Below are positions 56,544-64,000 of a stretch of DNA of 64,000 bases, piece after piece. Under the pieces are notes generated by a model that saw only the letters and a list, made by a program, of their open reading frames with translations, was not told the DNA's origin and searched no databases. The DNA comes from Humulus lupulus. Taxonomy: Eukaryota; Streptophyta; Magnoliopsida; Rosales; Cannabaceae. The DNA lies in assembly GCF_963169125.1 (NCBI RefSeq), contig NC_084797.1:87017868-87081867 (forward strand), given 5' to 3'. Positions within the stretch are counted from its first letter, which is position 1; each line of letters opens with the position of its first letter. A program made the position numbers and the translations under genes.

Positions 56544-59500
56544 TTAAAACAAATGAGGATACAGCTCCCTCATCTTGTCTTCTGTTTCCCAGGTTGCCTC
56601 TTCAATACCATGGTTACACCACTGCACCTTTACTAATGGCACCGTCTTGTTCCTCAACACGAACCTTTCGGTCTAGAATCATCACCGGCTTCTCCTCATA
56701 GAAGAGTTGAGGATCAATACTCAGCTGCTCATAGCAGAGTACATGTGAGGGATCGCGCATGTATTTTCTCAACAAGGATACATGAAACACGTCATGCACC
56801 TTAGACAAGGCGGGCGGAAGAGCTAAACAATAAGCTACTTCCCCGATCCTTTCATGATTTCGAAAGATCCAACGAACCTTGGATTAAGCTTTCCTTCCTT
56901 GTCGAACCGCATAGCCCCTCATAGCGGAGCAACCTTAAGCAGCACATTATCGCCAACCTCAAACACCAGGGGTCTCCTGCACCGTTCGGCATATTTGCGT
57001 TGTCGATCAACCGATGTTTCCAAGTGTTGCCTTATCTGTCTAATGTCCTCAGTAATCTGATCAACCTCATCTGATCCAAGAAACTTTCTTTCACTGGTCT
57101 CGTGCCAATGAATTGGTGATCGACATTTCCTTCTGTACAAAGCCTCATATGGAGCCATCTTGATGGAATCATAATACCTATTATTGTAAGCAAACTCTAT
57201 TAGTGGAAGCTTCTCACTCCATGACCCTTGAAAGTCGAGCACGCGGGATCTTAGCATATCTTCCAGGGTCTAAATTGTTCATTGTCTTTGATCGTCTGTT
57301 TGAAGGTGGAAAGAAGTGCTAAACTTTAGTTTAGTACCCACCCTCGTTTGGATTCAATTCCAGAATGTCGAGGTAAAACGTCTGTCGCGAACTGATATGA
57401 TGGAGTTAGGTACACCATGCAGTCTCATTATTTCTGCAATGTAAAATATCTGCTAACTTATGTGCCCCATAAGTTACCTTGATCGGCAAGAAATGAGCAG
57501 ACTTAGTTAGCCTTTCTACTATAACCCAAATGGCATCGAGCCCCTTCGGAGTGGTTGGTAGACCTGTGACAAAGTCCATTCCATTCCGGAATTTCTAAGG
57601 GCTATAACAATCCGGCTGGCCGTTGATGCTTGGCCTTTGTCTACTGACAAGTCAAGCAGTGTGCCACATATTCTGCCGTCTCCTTTTTCATCCCCGGCCA
57701 CCAAAAGTACTTCTTCAAGTCTGGGTACATTTTTGTGGCACCCGGATGCATGGCATAAGGAGCATTATGCCCCTCGAAAAAGATCTGCTTCTTGATCTCA
57801 TCATCGTCCGGAACACATATTCTGCCCTTGAACCCCAATACTCCATCTTCAGAGATATGGAATCCTGGTCTCCCCTCCTCCCTCACTTCGTACATCAGTC
57901 CTTGTAACCAAGGATCAACTAACTGCCCGCCCGTTATAGCATCCATAATGGTAGGCTCGATAGAGAGGTTAGCCAATTGACAACCTACTATCTCTAAGTC
58001 CAAGGTAGCAAGGTCGGCTCGTAACTGCAGCAAAATCTCTTTCATTGTCATCACGTAAGCACTTGGTCGTCGAATCAATGCATCTGCCACCTTTTTGCTT
58101 TTCCCGGGTGGTACAGAATGTCGCAGTCGTAGTCGTTGAACAACTCCAACCATCGAAGCTGTCACATATTCTATTCCTTCTGAGTGAAGAAATCTTTAAG
58201 CTTTTGTGATCAATGTAGATGTCACAGTGTATCCCGTACAGGTAGTGCCTCCATATTTTCAGTGCGAAAACCACTGCTGCAAAGATCCAAGTCATGAGTG
58301 GGATAGTTCTTCTTGTAAATTGTTTAGCTGTCGAGAAGCATAAGAAATTACTTTTCCGTGCTGCATAAGCACTGCTCCCAACCCTCGGCCTGAGGCATCG
58401 CTATAAAAACTATATCCCTCTGTGCCATTAGGGATTGTCAGAAATGGGGCAGTCGTCAATCTTGTTTTCAGCTCCTGAAAAATCTTCTCACACTTGTCAG
58501 TCCATTCATATTTGATGTTTTGCCGGGTGAGGGCAGTCATTGGTACAACTATTTTGGAAAATGCTTCCACAAATCTCCGGTAATATCCCGTTAACCCAAG
58601 AAAACTTCTAACCTCGTGAGCATTTTTCGGAGGTTTCCACGGCTTAACACTTGGATCTACCAAAATTCCGTCTCCTGACACTATGTGCCCCAGAAAACTA
58701 ACTTTCTCTAGCCAGAATTCGCACTTCGAAAACTTAGCATAAAACTTTTCATCTCGCAAACGCTAAAGGACTAGTTCCAGATGCGCTGAATGCTCTTCCT
58801 GGCTTTTTTAGTATATTAGGATATCGTCAATGAACACGACGACGAACTTATCCAAATACTCGCGAAATACGTGATTCATGAGATCCATGAATCCCGCAGG
58901 CGCATTAGTTAGTCCAAAGGACATCACTAAGAACCCGTAGTGACCGTAGCGCGTTCTGAAGGTCGTCTTTGGTATATCCGTCTCTTTAACCTTGAGCTGA
59001 TGATAGCCTGATCGCAAGTCTATTTTGGAAAATGTTGACGCTCCTTGTAGTTGATCGAAAAGATCATCAATCATCGGTAATGGATATCGGTTCTTGATCG
59101 TTACTTTATTCAGCTCCCGATAGTCAATGCACATTCTCATCGCTGTCTTTCTTCTTCATGAATAAGATCGGGGCTCCCCGCGGAGAATGGCTTGGCCTTA
59201 TGAACTTCTTGTCCAGTAACTCTTGCAGTTGTAACTGCAACTCCTTGAGTTCAGCAGGCACCATTCTATAAGGAGTCTTTGAGATTGGCGCAGTTCCCAG
59301 AATTAACTCTTTCTCAAACATGGTCTCTCGGTCTGGTGGAATCCCTGGGAGATCTTCAGGAAATACGTCGGGAAACTTGCACACAACTGGTACATCATAT
59401 GGTTGTTGACTCGTCTCTTTATCCTTATCGACTATGTTTGCTAGAAAACCGATGCATCCATCACTAAACATGTTTCTCGCCTTCATCGCAAAAATCGGGG

Positions 59501-61238
59501 GACACTTCTTTTCTCTTGACGTACACTTGAACTCGAATGGTTCTTCTCCTGATGGGGTGAAGACCACTTTTCTGCGCTTGCAATTGATAACGACTCCATC
59601 TTTGGTTAACCAATTCATCCCAAATATGATATCGTATTCATGTAGGTCCAAGACTAACAGATCCACCGTCAACTCACGATCTTCAAGCCAAACTGGTACG
59701 GCTCTAACCCATGTCCGCACTATCATATCCTCTCCCGAAGGCAAGGATAACCCACAAATAACAGGCATAGGCTCAGGACTTCTATTTAGTTTTTCCACAA
59801 AGGATGCAGATACAAAAGAATGTTATGCACCAGTATCCATTAATACATATTCCAAGGTTTGGGCGATAGAGATCTGACCTGACACTATATAAGATGGTCC
59901 AGCTTCTTTGTCGCTTTGCTTAAGTGCATAAACTCGGGCGGAGCTCCAATTCGTTTTTGTTGGTCATTTCCATTGCCCTTGGCTGGCATTCGGCAATCTT
60001 TAGCAAAGTGCCCTGGCTTTCCACAGTTAAAACATACCCCACACTCACCCCGATGGCGTCGGTTACACTTGTTGTACAGTAGACATTGTTTAAACTCACG
60101 TCTTGGCTGTTTTTGGGACTAGCCATTGCCTGATTGGGAGGTACCCCTTTTCTTTGTTATTCCCCCCAAAAATCGGTCTTGTGCCTCTTGGATTGTTTGT
60201 TCGTCTCGAGTTTTGGGCGAACCTCGGGTTGAACTTTCCCCTTGGGCCATTCTGATTGGCCTGAAACTGTCCGGGGTTGTTGGGAGTGTACCTCCTGTCT
60301 TCGCTCTTCTGTGGTTGTAGCTTGTCTGACACGGCCCAAGACTCTTGGCGAAGAGCCCGTTCCACAGCTTCGGCATATGTCTCCAGGCCAGTTCTACCAG
60401 TGTCTACACACCTGGCAATGTCTCTGCGTAGGCCCTTCATAAAACTCCAGGTCTTATTCTCTTCAGTGTTCACCTTATTCTTCGCGAACCTAGACAACTG
60501 GTCAAATTTTCGAACATAGTCTTGCACACTCGATGTTCCCTACTTCAGATTAGTGAACTCATTCACTTTGTGCTCGATCACTGCCTTACTAAAGTACTTG
60601 CCATTGAACAAGGTCAAGAACTCTAGCCATTCCATCTCGGCAACGTTATGCCTTTTCTTGGCTGCATCCCACCAGATGCGAGCATCTTTTCTCAGCATAT
60701 AGGTCGCACAAACTACCTTCTCTCTCTCGGTAGTTCCAATGAAGTCGAAGATTCTTTCCAAAATACTAATCCATTTCTCTGCCATTGATGATGGATCACT
60801 GCTCCCCTCAAATATAGGTGGATTCTGGTTGCCGAACCTTTCTGATGTAGGTTTCGCTTGGGCAGCTCTTGGTGCTTCTACCGGTAGTACCGGTTGCTCA
60901 ATGACAACCTGCGGGCCAGGGTTCTGTTCTTCATTATTTTTAGGTGGTATTTCGTTGTTCTGAGCATTATTGGGTGGCATGGGTTGTCGTCCCAAAAGGG
61001 TGTTAAACCTTTCAGCTTGGAGGGTATCAACGCCCTCCCGTCTCTTTTGCCCTCTTTCAATTTGGGCTCCCTGCGTCTCCACTGGCCTTTGCAGATTATT
61101 TATTTGCTCGGCTGTCTCGCAAATTCTAGCTGCTTAGGTTGGAGCTCTAGCAATAGGTGGGTTCTGAACTCTAGCAGCAGGTGCGGCCTGGCCTTGGCCA
61201 GCAACACCCCTTCCTCTTTGAGCTCTTGTCCTCGCCAT
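56544..61238 (-). pseudogene. Gyp-4 Gag-Pol relic (chromovirus)
   Basis: Start ATG 61238 (MARTRAQRGRGVAGQG), end TAA 56546-56544. Gag: PPIFEGSSDPSSMAEKWISI, IWWDAAKKRHN. Zinc knuckle and protease active site lie in shifted frames near 60050-59820; the protease remainder is open (YDIIFGMNWLTKDGVVINC). [40 protein letters not shown] (59140-58808). RNase H near 58400-58200. Integrase: HPGATKMYPDLKKYFWWPGM, CLTCQ, then broken core and LIEFAYNNRYYDSIKMAPYE. C-terminus: VFHVSLLRKYMRDPSHVL and a chromodomain-like tail EEATWETEDKM in a +1 frame. Many stops and shifts; not functional. Confidence 0.87.
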
Positions 61239-61635
61239 TTGTTTGATTTCAAATCAAAAAACTCCTAAGCGCATAAGGAAGAGAAGTTAATACCAACGCA
61301 CATTACCTTTTCCCTTTCGATAGCCACCACAAAGTCAAAGATTCTCTATCTGAGTTGCCAGATTTGGTTCCAGCTGTACTCTTTGTCCTCGGCCACGACC
61401 TGCATCTTGGTCAACGGCCGCTCTCTCGGCTGGGTCTGGTTGATTAACAACTCGACCTCCCCTAGCTCGAGTGTTAGACGCCATCGCAAGTCTTTATGCC
61501 ACAATGTATAGTAGGGAAGAATACTAACCTAGAAATAAATGAGCATACCAGTTTTTCTCATAACACAAGAAAGAAGAACCATAATGATTCGACTCAAAAC
61601 ATTTTAGTAATAATATTCAGGGATATAACCTAGTA
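61239..61635 (-). other. Gyp-4 leader with a small upstream Gag-like ORF
   Basis: A 49-codon ORF (61484-61335, minus) starts MASNTRARGGRVVNQPD, a style close to Gag N-termini of this group, and stops before the ATG at 61238. It may be a decayed true start or a duplicated piece. The 5' LTR and primer site are not visible because Gyp-5 LTR abuts at 61635. Confidence 0.45.
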
Positions 61636-63431
61636 TGTAATGACCTAACTACTCTAGAATTTAGACCATAATGAAAACTACACATAGACCCTAATCCTTA
61701 ATAGAACTTACAATTGAAAAGATCATAACTTTATTAAAAACTTGTAAAAATAAAGGTTAAACATACATAAAATTTAAGTTAGGATATGGGATCCCATTGT
61801 TTTAAAATCAAAACATAACATAATTGTAATTAAAAGAGATTACATAAATAAGTGCGGAAAAATACACATAAAAACATAAGTAAAGACTTCATTCTCGAAT
61901 CGAAACTCTCGGCTCTTTGAATCCATTCCGCCTCAATACACATGCCCAAAACTACCAAGAACCTTTCCCGCCACTAAAGCTATTTTCCTGCACATATAAA
62001 CAAAAAGGAGTGAGCCTAATGCCCAGCAAGAAAAATCTAACACATAAACCATATACATAAATTTCATAAAGAAACATAAAACATATCGTAACACTTATGT
62101 CACATACATACTATAATGGCCATTATTACTTGGGGTCCCATAAACTAAACAAGTCATATGCCCATTAGATTATTGGGGCTTGCTAGCTAAGCAAGTCATA
62201 TGCCCATAATCTATTTGGGGCTTGTTAGCTGTATAGGTCATATGCCCAAGTCTACAAACATACTTAGCATAGCATATTACATAACATAAAATCATAAGAT
62301 AACATATAAAATCATATAACAGATAAATCATATCCTATTTTCCTTACCAAATTACCGGGATATGAGAACAAATTTTGGGACTTTGGAACACTCCTAAAAA
62401 CCATAAATGGGAGAGTGAGTATACTAAAGAGAATGAGATGAAAAGAATGGAAGAACTATACCATTCAAGACCTTAGGTTTCCTAACCAAGAATAAAGAAT
62501 AAGGTTAGAACGCTGAGTAGAAGACTATAAGAACTTAAAGAAAATAATACCAAATGAACTAGAGTGTGAAATACCTTGAATGCTTCTATAGCCAATCTAA
62601 ACCTTGAACCGAAATGCTATAAACCTTACTTCCCAAGTGTTTGGTAAGCTTACAATGATCAAGCTTATAATTCCCAACCCAAGTGTTTACACTCTCAATA
62701 TAATAACCTAGCAACTTGCAGCCTCTGAACTTAGAGTAATAGATGAATAAATGGCTGGGTACTAGGTCCTATTTATAGAGTTTAGGAATGAAAAGATCTT
62801 CATTTAACTTGAATAAAAATAATGGCTTTTTAAGTGAAAAATATTTGAATTATCGTTCAGCTGAGGCTGAAGACTCGTTCAGAAAGATGCTGGACTTATC
62901 AAGAGGTTGAAGATTTGAATGGAGAACATTTTCAAAATGTTTCAAAATGCCCTGAAGGAGGCGATATATCGCCTGGGCTAGTATGCCCGAGGCAATCGGT
63001 ATACGCTGAATATTTAAACACAAAATTACCCATTTTTAGCTTAATTTGAATTGAGTAAACAGCCTTGACTAAGCCCTTTAACGTTTTCAAACCTGCTGAC
63101 TGACCCTAGGATATTCAAATTTTAACCTTAATAAATTTATTCCTCAAAATCATTATTAAACATACACATGACATGTGCTATCATCTTATTGGGTCTTATC
63201 TAAACCTTATAATATAATAAATATTACCCTCAATATCAGTCATATTAATCAAACCTTAGGTTAAAATTAATATTCTTAAACTATAGGTTAAACTTAGAAA
63301 ATCTACAAGTATTACTATGAGTGTCCAAATAAATCCCGGTCTGAACCAAAAATCCACAGTCATAAAGATAATACTATTATTACTATTATACTACTATCTA
63401 ACTTAGCTAAGTAAAGTTCTTGGACTCTACA
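61636..63431 (-). mobile_element. Gyp-5 3' LTR (1,796 bp)
   Basis: On the minus strand it starts TGTAGAGTCC at 63431 and ends GGTCATTACA at 61636; same family as Gyp-3 LTR. TATAAATA at 62777-62770, the palindrome GGCGATATATCGCC at 62960-62973 (only one full copy; Gyp-3 has two), and three ~45-bp repeats around GGTCATATGCCC at 62130-62250. The element continues beyond the right edge. Confidence 0.88.
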
Positions 63432-64000
63432 ATTCTCCCCTACTAAAAAGAATTTCGTCCTCGAAATTTACTTACCAAATAACTCCGGATACCGACCTTG
63501 CATGTCCTCCTCCAACTCCCACGTTGCCTATTGTTCAGAACTATTACTCCATAGGAATTTGACTATAGGAAAGCTCTTGGACCGTAACTGCTTCACCCCC
63601 TATCCAGGATGCTAATCGGTCGTTCCTCGTAACTTAAGTCTTTCTGGAGTTCTATCGTATCGTACTTGAAGATGTGAGATGAGTCTGGCACATATTTGCG
63701 TAGCATTGAGATGTGGAACACGTTGTGACTATCGGCTAGTGCCGGCGGTAGGGCTAGTGTATACGTAACTGCTCCCACTTTGTCCAATATCTCAAAAGGA
63801 CCTATGAATCGCGGACTAAGCTTGCCTTTCTTCCCAAACCGCTTTACACCTTTCATAGGAGATATCTTCAGGAAGACTTGATCTCCAACTTGGAATTCCT
63901 CATTGCGTCGCTTGGCATCCGCATAGCTATTCTGATGGCTTTAAGTAGCAGGCATACGCTGTCTAATAAGCGCTACTGCTTCTTGAGCTTGTCTAACTGC
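63432..64000 (-). pseudogene. Gyp-5 integrase C-terminus (partial, runs off right edge)
   Basis: Minus strand from the edge: AVRQAQEAVALIRQRMPAT then a TAA stop near 63940, then FQVGDQVFLKISPMKGVKRF, GPFEILDKVGAVTYTLALPP, ISMLRKYVPDSSHIFKYD, a TAG near 63593 and the chromodomain-like tail ATWELEEDMQGRYPELFGK. The polypurine tract TTTAGTAGGGGAGAAT precedes the LTR. Very close to Gyp-3 35100-35644; at least three stops. Confidence 0.85.

Overview
This window is plant nuclear DNA made entirely of nested LTR retrotransposons. I found no host gene, tRNA, rRNA or CRISPR array. Plant origin follows from the lineages present: Ty3/gypsy chromoviruses of the Tekay/Del type, a Tat-lineage element with a second (archaeal-type) RNase H, an Athila-like LTR, and Ty1/copia remains. 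A eudicot seems likely, but the species cannot be read from the sequence.

Left part (1-19960): a gypsy element on the minus strand (Gyp-1) enters from the left edge with an open 808-codon Gag-Pol, an initiator-Met primer site and a 2.1-kb 5' LTR. It sits in the gag of an old minus-strand copia element (Cop-A). Cop-A gag is split again by a copia solo LTR (Cop-S, target duplication GATTT), which is itself split by an 11.6-kb Tat element (Tat-1, target duplication TTAAT). Tat-1 has a single-frame but stop-ridden gag-pol. Behind pol, on the opposite strand, it carries a five-exon gene with its own TATA box and canonical splice sites.

Middle part (19961-43213): the 5' LTR of Cop-A was hit by Gyp-2 (minus strand, target duplication ATTTC, internally deleted) and by a 4.0-kb solo LTR (Del-S, target duplication GTCAT). 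Next come a degraded plus-strand chromovirus with its 3' LTR (Gyp-3), the 3' remnant of a Gyp-4-like element, a Tat-type LTR/gag start (Tat-2), an Athila-like 3' end, and the gag start of a minus-strand Tat element (Tat-3).

Right part (43195-64000): a minus-strand chromovirus relic (Gyp-4, gag-pol 56544-61238) has a giant 3' LTR. Tat-3 inserted near the end of that LTR. A non-autonomous family (NA) then inserted three times: NA-1 (TSD TTCAC) and a solo LTR (TSD CAAAA) inside the Tat-3 LTR, and NA-2 (TSD AAAAC) inside the Gyp-4 LTR. NA elements encode Gag, protease, a charged linker and the integrase C-terminal module in one frame. Reverse transcriptase, RNase H and the integrase core have been removed in frame. 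Their LTR pairs are nearly identical, so they moved recently, presumably with enzymes supplied in trans. At the right edge a minus-strand relative of Gyp-3 (Gyp-5) begins with its 3' LTR.

The most notable items are the spliced antisense gene in Tat-1, the recently mobile NA family, and the GC-rich palindromes in the upstream regions of several unrelated LTRs.
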